A DNA stretch of 64,000 nt from Winslowiella arboricola. GTDB lineage: Bacteria > Pseudomonadota > Gammaproteobacteria > Enterobacterales > Enterobacteriaceae. Within the stretch, counting starts at the first letter, position 1. Each line of letters begins with the position of its first letter. Below, piece by piece: positions 10,498-20,769 of the stretch. The notes beneath the pieces are model-generated. The model made no database searches. It saw only the letters and a list, made by a program, of their open reading frames with translations, and had not been told where the DNA came from. The translations under genes and the position numbers were made by a program. The stretch is from positions 1 through 64,000 of the forward strand of contig NZ_JAODIM010000031.1 of NCBI RefSeq assembly GCF_025527015.1, in the 5' to 3' direction.

Positions 10498-10607
10498 AGG
10501 GGAGCCGTTTTCGGCTCCCGTTGCAAACCATCAGCACGGGCGGCGAGAACGCTGTCATTACGGCCTGTGCAAACCATTGGCACGGGCGGCGAGAACGCCG
10601 CCCCTAC
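10498..10607. repeat. Cluster of REP-like palindromes (families B and A)
   Basis: The 135-bp gap between yajL and thiI holds a family B palindrome (10498-10519, stem GGGAGCCG/CGGCTCCC), a decayed family A copy (10538-10561) and an intact reverse family A copy (10584-10607). The two A copies follow related leaders, so a stretch of about 32 bp (TGCAAACCAT to GAGAACGC) is directly repeated 45-46 bp apart. This looks like local duplication with decay of one copy. Confidence 0.8.
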
Positions 10608-10610
10608 AGT

Positions 10611-12059
10611 TTACGGGCGATAGACTTTAACGTTATTAAAGCCCTGCTCGTGCAGATAGAGCGCCTGCAGGCGGCTCATCACGCCACGGTCGCAGTAGAG
10701 CAACCAGGTTTTACTCTGGTCGAGATCGCCAAACTGGGTGCTGAGTTTGTAGAACGGCAGTGATTTCACTTCCATCCCTTCGATATTCAGCGGCTTGTCG
10801 TCCTGCTCGTCAATCGAACGAATATCCAGCACCACGTCATTACCACCGAACGAGGCGACAGTTTCAACTTCAACCACCTCTTCCTGCGCTTTCTCGGCGA
10901 TTTCGCGAATATCGACATTGTTAGCCTGCTCAATCACCTGATCGAGAATAGCAAAATCGAAATTCAGCTCTTCCGCTTCGATTCTGGCTTTCACCGCTTT
11001 CACCGTCGGACTTTTCGAAATCACACCGCAATATTCCGGGATAGTACGGGCAAAATCTTCAGTGCCGATCTGGCGCGCCAGATTGATAATGTGCTCTTTA
11101 TCATGCGAAATCAGCGGACGCAGGATCAGGGTATCGCTGGCGTTATCAATCAGACGCAGGTTGGTCAGCGTCTGGCTGGAAACCTGCCCCAGCGCTTCGC
11201 CAGTGACCAGCGCCTGCACGCCGTAGCGTTCAGCAACGCGTGAAGCCGCACGCACCATCATACGTTTCAGCACCACGCCCATCTGGCCGTCGTCGATTTT
11301 TTCGAGGATCTCGCCGACCACGGGTTCAAAGTTGATAGCGACAAAACGCACGCGATGCGAACTGCCAAAACGGTTCCAAAGATAGTGTGCAACCTGACGT
11401 ACCCCAATTTCATGGGCAGCGCCGCCAAGATTAAAGAAGCAGTAGTGCACACGGCAGCCGCGACGCATCAACATATAGCTGGATACGCCGGAGTCGAAGC
11501 CACCGGAGATCAGCGACAGCACATCTTCCTGGGTACCAATCGGGAAACCACCAATACCTTCGTGACGTGCGGTGACCAGAATCAGCCGATCGTCTTCGAT
11601 TTCGAGGTTAACCGTCACTTCCGGTTTATTCAGCTTCACCTGCGCGGTCGCGACATGCTGATTAAGACCACCGCCGACATAGCGCTCGACATCCTGGGAG
11701 CTGAATTCATGCTTGCCACGACGTTTTACGCGCACGCAGAAGGTTTTGCCTTCAATACGTTCACGGTTCATCTCCAGCGTCTGCTCGAAGATATTGTGCA
11801 CATCGGTGTATTCGCGATCTTCGACCGCCAGGATATGGTGAATGCCTGGGATACGCGTGAGCAGATCGACAATAGTGGCACGACGCTCTTCATGTTTGGA
11901 GCGCACTTCAATATGATCCCAGTGACGTACAACGGCGAGGGAATCATCATGGTTTTTAAGAACGTTTCGAATATTCCCCGTCAGAATTTTGATAAAGCGC
12001 AAACGCACAGATTGGCTTTTGATCGTGATTTCGGGGAACAATTTAATGATAAACTTCAT
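10611..12059 (-). CDS. thiI: tRNA 4-thiouridine sulfurtransferase ThiI
   Basis: Transfers sulfur to U8 of tRNA and to the thiazole branch of thiamine synthesis. Domains in order: N-terminal ferredoxin-like and THUMP domains (to about residue 165), a PP-loop adenylation domain with SGGFDSG, and a C-terminal rhodanese domain with Cys456 in LLYCDRG. Cys in PEYCGV corresponds to the second redox cysteine. Length 482 is identical to E. coli. It is divergent from xseB-ispA-dxs. Confidence 0.97.
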   Translation of the reverse strand: MKFIIKLFPEITIKSQSVRLRFIKILTGNIRNVLKNHDDSLAVVRHWDHIEVRSKHEERRATIVDLLTRIPGIHHILAVEDREYTDVHNIFEQTLEMNRERIEGKTFCVRVKRRGKHEFSSQDVERYVGGGLNQHVATAQVKLNKPEVTVNLEIEDDRLILVTARHEGIGGFPIGTQEDVLSLISGGFDSGVSSYMLMRRGCRVHYCFFNLGGAAHEIGVRQVAHYLWNRFGSSHRVRFVAINFEPVVGEILEKIDDGQMGVVLKRMMVRAASRVAERYGVQALVTGEALGQVSSQTLTNLRLIDNASDTLILRPLISHDKEHIINLARQIGTEDFARTIPEYCGVISKSPTVKAVKARIEAEELNFDFAILDQVIEQANNVDIREIAEKAQEEVVEVETVASFGGNDVVLDIRSIDEQDDKPLNIEGMEVKSLPFYKLSTQFGDLDQSKTWLLYCDRGVMSRLQALYLHEQGFNNVKVYRP

Positions 12060-12083
12060 GGCGGCAAGGGTTCACTGGACAAT

Positions 12084-12108
12084 TAAGTGCTAAAAATCGA
12101 AGCACTTA
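12084..12108. promoter_or_regulatory. 8-bp inverted repeat upstream of thiI
   Basis: TAAGTGCT and AGCACTTA are separated by 9 bp, starting 25 bp upstream of the thiI ATG in the thiI/xseB divergent region. Possible operator or leader hairpin; no regulator is assigned. Confidence 0.4.
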
Positions 12109-12293
12109 GCTGTTAAAATCAAGAGTATTGCAAAATGGCCTCAGCCCTTTGCATCCGAGGCGCAAAAGTATATCACCTTTGAATGGCGACTGCTTCAGCA
12201 ACCGCCGCCCACATCATTATTTTGCGAATTAATTTTAGTCGGCTACCATAACCGATTGCATGATGATGAAAAACCACTGAGCAGAGTCGTATT

Positions 12294-12536
12294 ATGCCGA
12301 AAAAAGCCGAACAGCCCGCCAGCTTCGAAACTTCACTGCAGCAGCTTGAACAGATTGTTACCCGTCTGGAAAGTGGCGATCTGCCGCTGGAAGAGGCGCT
12401 CAATGAATTCGAACGTGGCGTCCAGCTGGCGCGTACCGGTCAGCAGAAATTGCAGCAGGCCGAACAGCGCGTACAAATCTTATTGAGTGACGATAAAGAC
12501 GCAGAACTGGCCCCTTTTACGCCGGACAGTGAATAA
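12294..12536 (+). CDS. xseB: Exodeoxyribonuclease VII small subunit
   Basis: Small helical subunit of exonuclease VII, which degrades single-stranded DNA from both ends. 80 residues, the E. coli length, with the family core [12 protein letters not shown]...[12 protein letters not shown]. The stop overlaps the ispA start (TAATG), so it heads the xseB-ispA-dxs operon. Confidence 0.96.
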   Translation: MPKKAEQPASFETSLQQLEQIVTRLESGDLPLEEALNEFERGVQLARTGQQKLQQAEQRVQILLSDDKDAELAPFTPDSE

Positions 12537-13435
12537 TGGATTTCTCCAGGTTACTCAACGCGTATCACGATCGCGTTAATGCCGCGCTGACCCGGCTGTT
12601 AGGTCCACTCCCTTTTCAGAGTTCTCCTCTGGTTAATGCCATGGAATATGGGGCATTATTAGGGGGTAAAAGATTACGTCCGTTTCTGGTTTACGCCACC
12701 GGCGAAATGTTAAAAGCCGATCCGGCCAGCCTTGATGCACCAGCTGCCGCAGTGGAGTGTATTCACGCCTATTCCCTGATTCACGACGATTTACCGGCGA
12801 TGGATAACGACAGCCTGCGTCGTGGCCAGCCAACCTGCCATATTAAATTTGGTGAAGACACAGCAATTCTGGCGGGAGACGCCCTGCAGACGCTGGCGTT
12901 TTCGATCCTTGCCGATCAACCGATGCCGGGCGTCAGCGCGCAGGATCGTATCGCGATGATTTCCGAACTGGCGCAGGCCAGCGGCGTTGCCGGCATGTGC
13001 GGCGGCCAGGCGCTGGATCTGGCGGCTGAAGGTAAACAGATTGATTTAGCGGCGCTGGAACAGATCCATCGCCATAAAACCGGCGCCCTGATCCGTGCCG
13101 CCGTGCGTTTAGGCGCACTGACCGCCGGTGAACGCGGACGTCAGGCGCTGCCGGCGCTCGATCGTTACGCCAGCGCCATAGGTTTAGCTTTCCAGGTACA
13201 GGACGATATTCTGGATGTTGTGGGTGATACCGCGGTGCTGGGCAAACGCCAGGGCGCCGATCAGGATTTAGGTAAAAGCACCTATCCAGCGTTAATGGGG
13301 CTGGAAAATGCCCGTGCAAAAGCCTGGGATCTGTATCAGGAATCCCTCAGCGCTTTAGACACGCTTGCTGCGCAATCTTTAAATACAACGTCATTACAAA
13401 CGTTAGCAAGCTTCATAATTGAACGCGATAAATAA
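12536..13435 (+). CDS. ispA: Farnesyl diphosphate synthase
   Basis: Condenses IPP with DMAPP and GPP to give FPP, the precursor of undecaprenyl phosphate, quinone side chains and the farnesyl group used by CyoE. Both Asp-rich motifs are present: DDLPAMD starting at residue 84, and DDILD about residue 223, with the GGKRLRP segment near residue 43. Length 299 as in E. coli. Coupled to xseB by a one-base overlap. Confidence 0.97.
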   Translation: MDFSRLLNAYHDRVNAALTRLLGPLPFQSSPLVNAMEYGALLGGKRLRPFLVYATGEMLKADPASLDAPAAAVECIHAYSLIHDDLPAMDNDSLRRGQPTCHIKFGEDTAILAGDALQTLAFSILADQPMPGVSAQDRIAMISELAQASGVAGMCGGQALDLAAEGKQIDLAALEQIHRHKTGALIRAAVRLGALTAGERGRQALPALDRYASAIGLAFQVQDDILDVVGDTAVLGKRQGADQDLGKSTYPALMGLENARAKAWDLYQESLSALDTLAAQSLNTTSLQTLASFIIERDK

Positions 13436-13454
13436 CAGCCACGATGAGTCTCTG

Positions 13455-15320
13455 ATGAGTTTTGATATTGCAAAATACCCAACATTAGCCCTGGCAAATT
13501 CGGTACAAGAGTTACGCTTATTACCGAAAGAGAGCCTGCCAAAGCTGTGTGATGAGCTGCGACAATATTTGCTCGCCAGCGTAAGCCGCTCCAGCGGACA
13601 TTTTGCTTCCGGGCTTGGCGTGGTCGAGCTGACGGTTGCCCTGCATTACGTCTATAACACGCCTTTCGATCACCTGGTGTGGGATGTAGGTCACCAGGCT
13701 TATCCGCACAAAATTCTCACTGGCCGCCGTGAACGCATCGGCACCATTCGCCAGAAAAACGGTTTGCACCCTTTCCCGTGGCGTGAAGAGAGTGAATATG
13801 ACGTGCTGAACGTCGGTCACTCCTCGACATCGATTAGTGCCGGACTGGGTATGGCGGTAGCGGCTGAAAAAGAGGCCAAAGGCCGCCGCACCGCCTGTGT
13901 GATTGGCGATGGCGCGATCACTGCCGGTATGGCGTTTGAAGCGATGAACCACGCGGGCGATATCAAACCCGATCTGCTGGTGGTGCTGAACGATAATGAA
14001 ATGTCGATCTCGGAAAACGTTGGCGCACTGAATAATCGCCTGGCGCAGATCCTCTCCGGTAAAACCTATGCGCGTCTGCGTGAAGGCGGCAAAAAAGTGC
14101 TGACTGGCCTGCCGCCAATCAAAGAACTGGTGAAACGCACTGAAGAGCACCTGAAAGGCATGGTGGTGCCGGGTACGCTGTTTGAAGAGCTGGGCTTTAA
14201 CTATATTGGCCCGGTAGATGGCCATGATGTGCTGGCGCTGGTACAGACGCTGAAGAATATGCGCAGCCTGAAAGGGCCGCAGTTCCTGCATGTGATGACC
14301 AAAAAAGGCAAAGGCTACGCCCCGGCCGAGAAAGACCCAATTAGCTGGCACGCGGTGCCGAAATTCGATCCGGCCAGCGGCCTGCTGCCAAAAAGCGCGG
14401 AAGGTCTGCCGAGCTACTCGAAAATTTTCGGCAACTGGCTGAGCGAAACCGCCGCCGATGACAGCAAATTAATGGCTGTCACCCCGGCAATGCGTGAAGG
14501 TTCCGGTATGGTAGCGTTTTCCCGCGACTATCCGGCGCAATACTTTGATGTGGCGATTGCTGAGCAGCATGCAGTGACCTTTGCCGCCGGCCTGGCGATT
14601 GGTGGCTATAAGCCGGTGGTGGCGATCTACTCCACCTTCCTGCAACGTGCCTATGATCAGCTGATCCATGATGTGGCGATCCAGAAGCTGCCGGTACTGT
14701 TTGCTATCGATCGTGGCGGCATTGTCGGCGCCGACGGCCAGACCCACCAGGGGGCGTTTGATATCGCCTTCCTGCGCTGTATTCCGGGCATGGTGATTAT
14801 GACGCCAAGCGATGAAAACGAATGTCGCCAGATGCTGTATACCGGTTATCACTATGCCGACGGCCCGAGTGCGGTGCGCTATCCACGCGGTACCGGCACT
14901 GGCGCCACGCTGGAGCCACTGGCGGCGCTGCCGTTAGGCAAAGGCGTGAAGAAACGCGACGGTGACAAACTGGCGATCCTTAACTTTGGCACTCTGCTGC
15001 CGGAAGCGGCGGCGGCGGCTGAAGCGCTGAACGCCACGCTGGTCGATATGCGTTTTGTTAAACCACTCGACGAAGCGCTGATTCTGCAACTGGCGGCCAG
15101 CCATGAAGCGCTGGTGACGCTGGAAGAAGGCGCCATCATGGGCGGCGCCGGTAGCGGCGTTAATGAGCTGCTGATGGCCAAACGTCGTCCGGTACCGGTG
15201 CTGAATATTGGTCTGCCCGACCAGTTTATTCCACAGGGTACCCAGGATGAAGTACGTCATGATTTTCAGCTGGATGCTGAAGGTATTCGTTCACAAATCA
15301 GCAACTGGCTGGCGTTGTAG
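13455..15320 (+). CDS. dxs: 1-deoxy-D-xylulose-5-phosphate synthase
   Basis: TPP-dependent first enzyme of the MEP isoprenoid pathway; DXP also feeds thiamine and pyridoxal synthesis. The TPP-binding motif is [16 protein letters not shown] through NDN, and the transketolase-type pyrimidine-binding part contains [13 protein letters not shown]. The start [13 protein letters not shown] gives 621 residues (E. coli 620). The TAG stop lies inside the GTAG head of a REP-like element that starts at 15317, so the repeat supplies the stop codon. Confidence 0.97.
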   Translation: MSFDIAKYPTLALANSVQELRLLPKESLPKLCDELRQYLLASVSRSSGHFASGLGVVELTVALHYVYNTPFDHLVWDVGHQAYPHKILTGRRERIGTIRQKNGLHPFPWREESEYDVLNVGHSSTSISAGLGMAVAAEKEAKGRRTACVIGDGAITAGMAFEAMNHAGDIKPDLLVVLNDNEMSISENVGALNNRLAQILSGKTYARLREGGKKVLTGLPPIKELVKRTEEHLKGMVVPGTLFEELGFNYIGPVDGHDVLALVQTLKNMRSLKGPQFLHVMTKKGKGYAPAEKDPISWHAVPKFDPASGLLPKSAEGLPSYSKIFGNWLSETAADDSKLMAVTPAMREGSGMVAFSRDYPAQYFDVAIAEQHAVTFAAGLAIGGYKPVVAIYSTFLQRAYDQLIHDVAIQKLPVLFAIDRGGIVGADGQTHQGAFDIAFLRCIPGMVIMTPSDENECRQMLYTGYHYADGPSAVRYPRGTGTGATLEPLAALPLGKGVKKRDGDKLAILNFGTLLPEAAAAAEALNATLVDMRFVKPLDEALILQLAASHEALVTLEEGAIMGGAGSGVNELLMAKRRPVPVLNIGLPDQFIPQGTQDEVRHDFQLDAEGIRSQISNWLAL

Positions 15321-15385
15321 GGGAGTCACTCCCGGCTCCCCTGCCTATACTTTGCACCTCCGGGCGGCGTGAATGCCGCCTCTAC
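15317..15385. repeat. Family B and family A REP-like pair between dxs and yajO
   Basis: Family B copy at 15317-15340 (GTAGGGGAG head, slightly imperfect stem) and family A copy in reverse at 15362-15385. The tails face each other across 21 bp. The first copy begins inside the dxs stop codon. Confidence 0.8.
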
Positions 15386-15407
15386 GCAAACAGCAGGAGC
15401 CATCATA

Positions 15408-16382
15408 ATGAAAACCATCCAGTTAGGCAGTACCGACCTGCAGATTTCCCGTCTCTGTTTAGGTTGCATGACCTTTGGCGAGCCCAATCGCGGCAACCAC
15501 GCCTGGACACTACCAGAAGAGAGCAGCAAGCCGCTGATTAAGCAGGCGCTGGACGCTGGCATTAACTTTTTTGATACCGCAAACAGCTACTCCGATGGCA
15601 GTAGCGAAGAGATTGTTGGCCGGGCGCTACGCGAATACGCTCGTCGCGATGAAATTGTGGTCGCCACCAAAGTCTACTTCCCGCTGAGTAATCTGAGCGG
15701 CGGCCTGTCGCGCAAAAACATTCTGCAATCAATCGATGACAGTCTTGGCCGGCTGGGGATGGATCACGTCGATTTGCTACAGATCCACCGCTGGGATTAT
15801 GACACGCCGCTGGAAGAGACACTGGAAGCGCTGCACGATGTGGTGAAATCCGGTAAAGCACGTTATATCGGCGCCTCGTCGATGCACGCCTGGCAATTTG
15901 CTAAAGCGCTCTACACCGCCGATCTGCATGGCTGGACGCGCTTTGTCAGTATGCAGGATCAGTACAATCTGATTCAGCGCGAAGAGGAACGCGAGATGCA
16001 TCCGCTCTGTCAGGCGGAGAATATTGCGGTGCTGCCATGGAGTCCGTTAGCGCGGGGACGTCTGACCCGTCCATGGGGCGAAACCACGGCGCGCTCGGTA
16101 TCCGACGAAGTTGGCAAAACCCTGTATAGCCAGAGTGAAGAGAATGACGCAGCTATCGCACAACGGGTAGCGACCATCGCTGACGTGAAAGGTGTCAGTC
16201 GTGCGCAGGTGGCGCTGGCGTGGATGCTGAGCAAACCGGCAGTGACCGCGCCGATTATTGGCGCATCGCGTGCCGAACAGCTGGACGATTTGGTCAAAGC
16301 GGTAGAGGTTGAACTGAGCAGCGAGGAGATTGCCGAGCTGGAAACGGTGTATCAACCGCACCATGTGGTGGGATTCGAGTAA
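15408..16382 (+). CDS. yajO: Aldo/keto reductase YajO
   Basis: NADPH-dependent aldo/keto reductase, 324 residues as in E. coli YajO, which has been linked to DXP/thiamine precursor formation. The catalytic tetrad is readable: Asp and Tyr in FDTANSYSDGSSE, Lys in VATKVY and His in QIHRWD. The start MKTIQLGSTDLQ follows CAGGAG; the upstream GTG-type reading runs into the REP pair. Adjacent to dxs as in E. coli. Confidence 0.93.
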   Translation: MKTIQLGSTDLQISRLCLGCMTFGEPNRGNHAWTLPEESSKPLIKQALDAGINFFDTANSYSDGSSEEIVGRALREYARRDEIVVATKVYFPLSNLSGGLSRKNILQSIDDSLGRLGMDHVDLLQIHRWDYDTPLEETLEALHDVVKSGKARYIGASSMHAWQFAKALYTADLHGWTRFVSMQDQYNLIQREEEREMHPLCQAENIAVLPWSPLARGRLTRPWGETTARSVSDEVGKTLYSQSEENDAAIAQRVATIADVKGVSRAQVALAWMLSKPAVTAPIIGASRAEQLDDLVKAVEVELSSEEIAELETVYQPHHVVGFE

Positions 16383-16389
16383 TCAATCC

Positions 16390-16411
16390 GGGCGGTAAAG
16401 TTTTACCGCCC
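16390..16411. terminator. Bidirectional hairpin between yajO and ail-like gene
   Basis: GGGCGGTAAA and TTTACCGCCC are exact complements around a 2-nt centre. It lies between convergent genes and can serve both. Confidence 0.6.
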
Positions 16412-16428
16412 ATCTGTTGGCCGGTTAA

Positions 16429-16959
16429 TTAAAAGCTGTAACCGAGGCCTACTGTCCACATATTTAGATCTATGCGTTCATCTTTGGCATCATACCCTTT
16501 CTTTTGCGCCAGGCTACCCCGCTCATAACCTGCATCAATGACGAAATGCTTCGCCAGATGCAGCTGTGCTCCAACTCCGCCGCTAAAACCATACAGTCTT
16601 TGTTTAGCGGTATAGTCACCCCAGGTATACTTGACCCCGCCGCGGCTCACGCCGACCAACGCGTACAGCGTTACCAAATCTGCCAGCGTTACCGTCGGCC
16701 CGGTCGTCACGGAGTAATAGCTGTAGTTATTTTTTGCCCCCATCCCGAGATCATAATCTTTACTGGTCGTGGTAAAAGATCCTGCCCATCCGATGGGAAA
16801 TTCGCTGTTGCTGTAAAGGTATTTGGCGTTAACGCCCTTAGATTCTAAGAAGTTGCTTTGAACATAACCGGCAGAAAATGTATGGTTACTTTCGGCTTTT
16901 ACTGATGTTGCAACGACCATCAGAGCAACGAGTGGCAGGATGAATGGGGTTTTGCGCAT
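16429..16959 (-). CDS. Ail/OmpX/Lom-like outer-membrane beta-barrel protein
   Basis: 176-residue precursor with a signal peptide (cleavage likely after SVKA, residue ~23) and alternating hydrophobic strands ending in the outer-membrane sorting signal WTVGLGYSF with a terminal Phe. Length and pattern fit an eight-stranded Ail/OmpX/Lom barrel. Relatives act in adhesion, serum resistance or envelope stress, but the role here is unknown. The start MRKTPFIL has AAGGAC upstream; the longer frame to 17076 adds a non-signal sequence. E. coli has yajO next to pgpA with no such gene, so this is an insertion. Confidence 0.75.
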   Translation of the reverse strand: MRKTPFILPLVALMVVATSVKAESNHTFSAGYVQSNFLESKGVNAKYLYSNSEFPIGWAGSFTTTSKDYDLGMGAKNNYSYYSVTTGPTVTLADLVTLYALVGVSRGGVKYTWGDYTAKQRLYGFSGGVGAQLHLAKHFVIDAGYERGSLAQKKGYDAKDERIDLNMWTVGLGYSF

Positions 16960-17145
16960 GCTTTGTCCTTTTATTAAACGATCCATGAGATTCAGAAAAG
17001 ACGATGATCTTTTTCCGAAGCGCATAATAACCAGATCTGGTAACGCAAGGCAATAGTCACTCAAGTAAACTACCACAAAGGCAGAGACAGGAAAACTAGC
17101 GGAAGACTGCGAAAAATCCCCCGCCTGGCAGCAGGGGAGAAAACA

Positions 17146-17652
17146 TCACAATGGCCAGTGATGTCCGAGATAATAGAGAATACCGGCAGAGATAATCCCG
17201 GCGATAATATCGTCGACCATAATCCCCATCCCGCCATGCACATTGCGGTCAAACCAGCGAATCGGCCATGGTTTCCACATATCAAGAATGCGGAAAATCA
17301 CAAAGCCAGCGGCCACCCATTGCCATGCCATCACCGGCAACGCCATCAGGGTGATCCACATGCCGATAAACTCATCCCAGACGATACTGCCGTGATCGTG
17401 AACACCCATATCTTTGGCGGTGCGATGGCAGATATAAACCCCGAGCGAAATGCCGAGCATCACCACTAACGAATAGATCTGCAGCGGTAAAAATGTCATC
17501 GCCCACCAGAATGGGATCGCCGCCAGCGATCCCCAGGTACCCGGAACCCAGGGAAGCAGGCCGCTACCAAAGCCGGTTGCCAGCAGATGCCAGGGATTAC
17601 TCATTTTCAGGCGGCTTTTGGCTACGTCTTTATCGCGCGTCAAAATGGTCAA
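17146..17652 (-). CDS. pgpA: Phosphatidylglycerophosphatase A
   Basis: Inner-membrane phosphatase that dephosphorylates phosphatidylglycerophosphate to phosphatidylglycerol. 168 residues (E. coli 172) with the conserved [19 protein letters not shown] and [14 protein letters not shown] segments that carry the acidic active-site residues. The start overlaps the end of thiL by 23 bp, so they are one transcriptional unit with nusB/rib upstream or with a local promoter. Confidence 0.95.
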   Translation of the reverse strand: MTILTRDKDVAKSRLKMSNPWHLLATGFGSGLLPWVPGTWGSLAAIPFWWAMTFLPLQIYSLVVMLGISLGVYICHRTAKDMGVHDHGSIVWDEFIGMWITLMALPVMAWQWVAAGFVIFRILDMWKPWPIRWFDRNVHGGMGIMVDDIIAGIISAGILYYLGHHWPL

Positions 17653-18607
17653 ATCCTTTCAGGTTAAACTCCACCGGCTTGCCCTGCTCCATCAGCGTCA
17701 GCCCTTCCGAGGCTGGCGCCATCTGACCGATACAGGTATAAGGCACGCCAAGGTGGCCGAGCGCCACATCCAGCGCGCCACGGTTAATTTCCGGTACGGT
17801 AAAGCACAACTCATAATCTTCACCACCGGCCAGCGCCCAACGCAGCGCCTGCTCGCGTTCGCTATGTTCCGTCAGGGTGGCGGAAAGTGGCAGCGCATCA
17901 AGATTAATACGCGCGCCGCAGTCGCTGGCCTTCAGCACATGGCCAAGGTCGGAGATCAGGCCGTCGGAAATATCGATCGCAGAACTGGCCAAATCACGCA
18001 GCGCCTGGCCCTGTAAAATACGCGGCATTGGCCGTAAATGGCGCTTAATCAGCGCCTCACAGGCGGCCGGATCGGCAATGCGGATAGCATGCTGTAATAA
18101 CGCCAGACCTGCCGCGCTGTCGCCCAGCGTGCCGGTAACAAAAATCCAGTCGCCGGGGCGCGCGCCAGAACGTTTCAATGCCCGTCCGGTCGGCACCAGG
18201 CCATGAATACCTAACGTCAGGCTGCGCGGGCCGCGCGTGGTATCACCGCCAATCAGCTGCATATCGTAATAATCCAGCAGCTCAAACAGGCTGTCGCTAA
18301 ACGCCTTCAGCCAGCTTTCATCAATATCAGGTAAGGTGATCGCCAGCGTTAGCCACGCCGGATCGGCGCCCATAGCCGCCAGATCGCTGAGGTTTACCGC
18401 CAGCGCTTTGTAGCCTAAATCGGCCGGATGGATATCACGTAAGAAGTGGACGCCTTCAACCAGCGTGTCGGTACTGATTGCCAGGGTCTTTTTTTCCGGC
18501 ACATTCAGTAACGCGCAGTCGTCGCCAATGCCTTTTTCCACATCGCGACGAGAGCTTGTCACACGGTTAAAGTAACGCGCGATAAGTTCGAATTCGCCAC
18601 ATGCCAT
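17630..18607 (-). CDS. thiL: Thiamine-monophosphate kinase
   Basis: ATP-dependent kinase forming thiamine diphosphate from thiamine monophosphate. 325 residues as in E. coli; N-terminal [18 protein letters not shown] and [12 protein letters not shown] motifs bind Mg-ATP, with [11 protein letters not shown] and AIDISDGL following. Cytosolic. It follows nusB after a 53-bp gap that contains a terminator-like hairpin, and overlaps pgpA. Confidence 0.96.
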   Translation of the reverse strand: MACGEFELIARYFNRVTSSRRDVEKGIGDDCALLNVPEKKTLAISTDTLVEGVHFLRDIHPADLGYKALAVNLSDLAAMGADPAWLTLAITLPDIDESWLKAFSDSLFELLDYYDMQLIGGDTTRGPRSLTLGIHGLVPTGRALKRSGARPGDWIFVTGTLGDSAAGLALLQHAIRIADPAACEALIKRHLRPMPRILQGQALRDLASSAIDISDGLISDLGHVLKASDCGARINLDALPLSATLTEHSEREQALRWALAGGEDYELCFTVPEINRGALDVALGHLGVPYTCIGQMAPASEGLTLMEQGKPVEFNLKGFDHFDAR

Positions 18608-18632
18608 AAATGCGTTCCGCTAAGACGTAAAG

Positions 18633-18652
18633 AAAAGGCCGGAGAACCGGCC
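18633..18652 (-). terminator. Terminator-like hairpin between nusB and thiL
   Basis: On the minus strand, GGCCGG-TTCT-CCGGCC is followed by TTTTCTTT. It would end or attenuate transcripts coming from ribD-ribE-nusB before thiL. Confidence 0.6.
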
Positions 18653-18660
18653 TGAGGTGA

Positions 18661-19080
18661 TTATTTTTTGTTCGGGCGAATATAAGGACCGGCTTTATCC
18701 AGTACGCCATTGACGAATTTGTGGCTGTCATCAGCACCAAATACTTTCGCCAGTTCGATACCTTCATTGATGGCCACTTTATACGGCACATCAGCACGCT
18801 TGCTCAGTTCAAACAGCGAAATACGCAGGATGGCTCTTTCAATCTGGCCCAGCTCTTCAAGCTGACGCGACAGATAAGGCTTCATCAGACCGTCGAGGTA
18901 TGCGCTGTTGGTCGCAACGCCGCCCACTAACTCACGGAAATAGTTAATATCAACGTCTTTGACGTCTTGTTCCGCCAGAAACTGGTATTCAACATCAGCG
19001 ATGTCGTTTTTCGACAGCTGCCAGGAGTAAATCGCCTGGACAGCGCACTCACGGGCACGACGACGTGCAGCAGGTTTCAC
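18661..19080 (-). CDS. nusB: Transcription antitermination factor NusB
   Basis: All-helical RNA-binding protein that, with NusE (S10), binds boxA to prevent early termination in rRNA operons. 139 residues as in E. coli, with the N-terminal Arg-rich [21 protein letters not shown] and the C-terminal FVNGVLDK. It follows ribE by 22 bp, the usual order. Confidence 0.97.
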   Translation of the reverse strand: MKPAARRRARECAVQAIYSWQLSKNDIADVEYQFLAEQDVKDVDINYFRELVGGVATNSAYLDGLMKPYLSRQLEELGQIERAILRISLFELSKRADVPYKVAINEGIELAKVFGADDSHKFVNGVLDKAGPYIRPNKK

Positions 19081-19102
19081 AAAATTCCCCTTCCAAAAAA
19101 AA

Positions 19103-19573
19103 TCAGGCTTTGATGGCTTTCAATACATTAATCATTTCGAGTGCAGTCAGCGCCGCTTCTGCGCCTTTGTTACCCGCTTTGGTGCCCGCACGCTCAATGG
19201 CCTGTTCGATGTTTTCGGTCGTCAGAACGCCGAAGGCCACCGGAATGTCGCTGTTCATTGCAACATTCGCCAGACCAGAGCTTGCTTCACCAGCAACATA
19301 TTCGAAGTGCGCAGTGCCGCCACGGATCACAGTGCCAAGGGCGATAACCGTGTCGTGTTTACCGGCTTTAGCCAGCGCACGCGCAGTCATAGGTAACTCG
19401 TAAGCACCCGGAACCCAGACAACAGTGATGTTTTCATCTTTTACCTGGCCGATACGCTTCAGCGCGTCGATGGCGCCGCTCAGCAGGCTTTCGTTGATGA
19501 AGTTGTTAAAGCGCGCAATAACAATGGCAACGCGCGCATCAGGAGTGGCAACTGCAGCTTCAATAATCTTCAT
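19103..19573 (-). CDS. ribE: 6,7-dimethyl-8-ribityllumazine synthase
   Basis: Penultimate riboflavin enzyme; joins dihydroxybutanone phosphate and the ribityl pyrimidine. Forms 60-subunit icosahedral shells in enterobacteria. 156 residues with substrate-binding WVPGAYELP and [17 protein letters not shown] motifs. E. coli calls this gene ribE (ribH in other species). It lies between ribD and nusB. Confidence 0.96.
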   Translation of the reverse strand: MKIIEAAVATPDARVAIVIARFNNFINESLLSGAIDALKRIGQVKDENITVVWVPGAYELPMTARALAKAGKHDTVIALGTVIRGGTAHFEYVAGEASSGLANVAMNSDIPVAFGVLTTENIEQAIERAGTKAGNKGAEAALTALEMINVLKAIKA

Positions 19574-19662
19574 ATTCGTCCTTTCAGGGTTCTGTTTGGC
19601 CCCGCAGGGGGGCGGATTCTATCATACTCTTTGTCGGTCTGCTTCCGCTTTTCCGCAGGCCG

Positions 19663-20766
19663 CTAGCGAGGGGTCAATGTCAGACGTAAGTCTGGCCCAA
19701 CCTGACGCACATCGCTAAAAGAAAACTCTGGTGCATCAGCCAGTTGCGTTAATCCCGGCAGCTGGCAAAGGCCACGGGCGCTGTCGCCCAATAATTTCGG
19801 CGCGAGGTAAATAATGACTTCATCAACCACTCCGGCGCGTAACAGTGCACCCGCCAGGCTGGCGCCCGCTTCCACCCACAGGGTGTTTAGCTGGCGTTTG
19901 CCCAGCAGCATCAGCAACGACACCAGGTCCAGCTGCTGATCGATGGCCGGGACTTTCAGCTGCTCGACGCCTTCCGGCCAGCTCAATCCATCCGCCTGCA
20001 GGCGCGCCAGAATAGTGCTGCCGGGCTGGCTAACCAGACGATGCTGCGGTGTGACGCGGTTCTGACTGTCAATAATCACCCGCATTGGCTGGCGTAAATC
20101 CGCTTGCGCATACGCCGCCTGGCTGGCGCTGTCCAGCTCCGCCCAGCGTACCGTCAGCGCAGGATCATCCGCCAGCACCGTGGCGCTGCTGCTGAGAATT
20201 GCCGAGCTTTGCGCACGCAGACGTTGCACGTCACGACGCGCCTGCGGCGAAGTGATCCACTGGCTTTCGCCACTGGCCATCGCGGTGCGGCCATCAAGCG
20301 AAGCGCCAAGTTTCAGCTGCACCCAGGGAAAGCCGGTGCGCATCCGTTTTAAAAAGCCGCGATTAATCGCTTCGGCTTCATCCATCATCAGGCTATGACT
20401 GACCTCAATTCCGGCCTGTTGTAAACGATACAGTCCCCGTCCGGCGACTTCAGGATTGGGATCCTGCATCGCGGCCACCACCCGCTGCACGCCAGCGTTA
20501 ATCAGCGCATCGCAACAGGGCGGCGTGCGGCCAAAATGGCTGCAAGGCTCCAGCGTGACATAAGCGGTGGCACCCTTCGCCTGCTCACCGGCCATCCGCA
20601 GCGCATGCACTTCCGCGTGCGGTTCACCGGCACGCTGGTGCCAGCCTTCACCGACAATCTTATCGTCGCGCACAATGACGCAGCCGACGTTCGGATTCGG
20701 CGTGGTGGTAAACAGCCCACGACGCGCCAGCTCCAGCGCACGGGCCATATAGAATTCATCGCGCAT
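19663..20766 (-). CDS. ribD: Bifunctional riboflavin deaminase/reductase RibD
   Basis: Two consecutive steps of riboflavin synthesis: deamination of the pyrimidine by an N-terminal cytidine-deaminase-like domain with zinc motifs HAEVHAL and PCSHFGRTPPC, and NADPH-dependent reduction of the ribosyl group by the C-terminal domain (about 145-367). 367 residues, as in E. coli. It starts 3 bp after the nrdR stop. Confidence 0.96.
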   Translation of the reverse strand: MRDEFYMARALELARRGLFTTTPNPNVGCVIVRDDKIVGEGWHQRAGEPHAEVHALRMAGEQAKGATAYVTLEPCSHFGRTPPCCDALINAGVQRVVAAMQDPNPEVAGRGLYRLQQAGIEVSHSLMMDEAEAINRGFLKRMRTGFPWVQLKLGASLDGRTAMASGESQWITSPQARRDVQRLRAQSSAILSSSATVLADDPALTVRWAELDSASQAAYAQADLRQPMRVIIDSQNRVTPQHRLVSQPGSTILARLQADGLSWPEGVEQLKVPAIDQQLDLVSLLMLLGKRQLNTLWVEAGASLAGALLRAGVVDEVIIYLAPKLLGDSARGLCQLPGLTQLADAPEFSFSDVRQVGPDLRLTLTPR

Positions 20767-20769
20767 GGT

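Noticed and set aside
10520..10607. Possible short CRISPR-like array
   Set aside because: Only two related units, each containing a REP-like palindrome seen elsewhere in the window, no true spacers and no cas genes.
10611..12293. TPP riboswitch upstream of thiI or thiL
   Set aside because: I found no thi-box-like sequence in either upstream region; thiI and thiL are usually not riboswitch-controlled in enterobacteria.
13521..14351. 276-residue minus-strand frame inside dxs
   Set aside because: Antisense to conserved dxs motifs, with no ribosome site or recognisable family.
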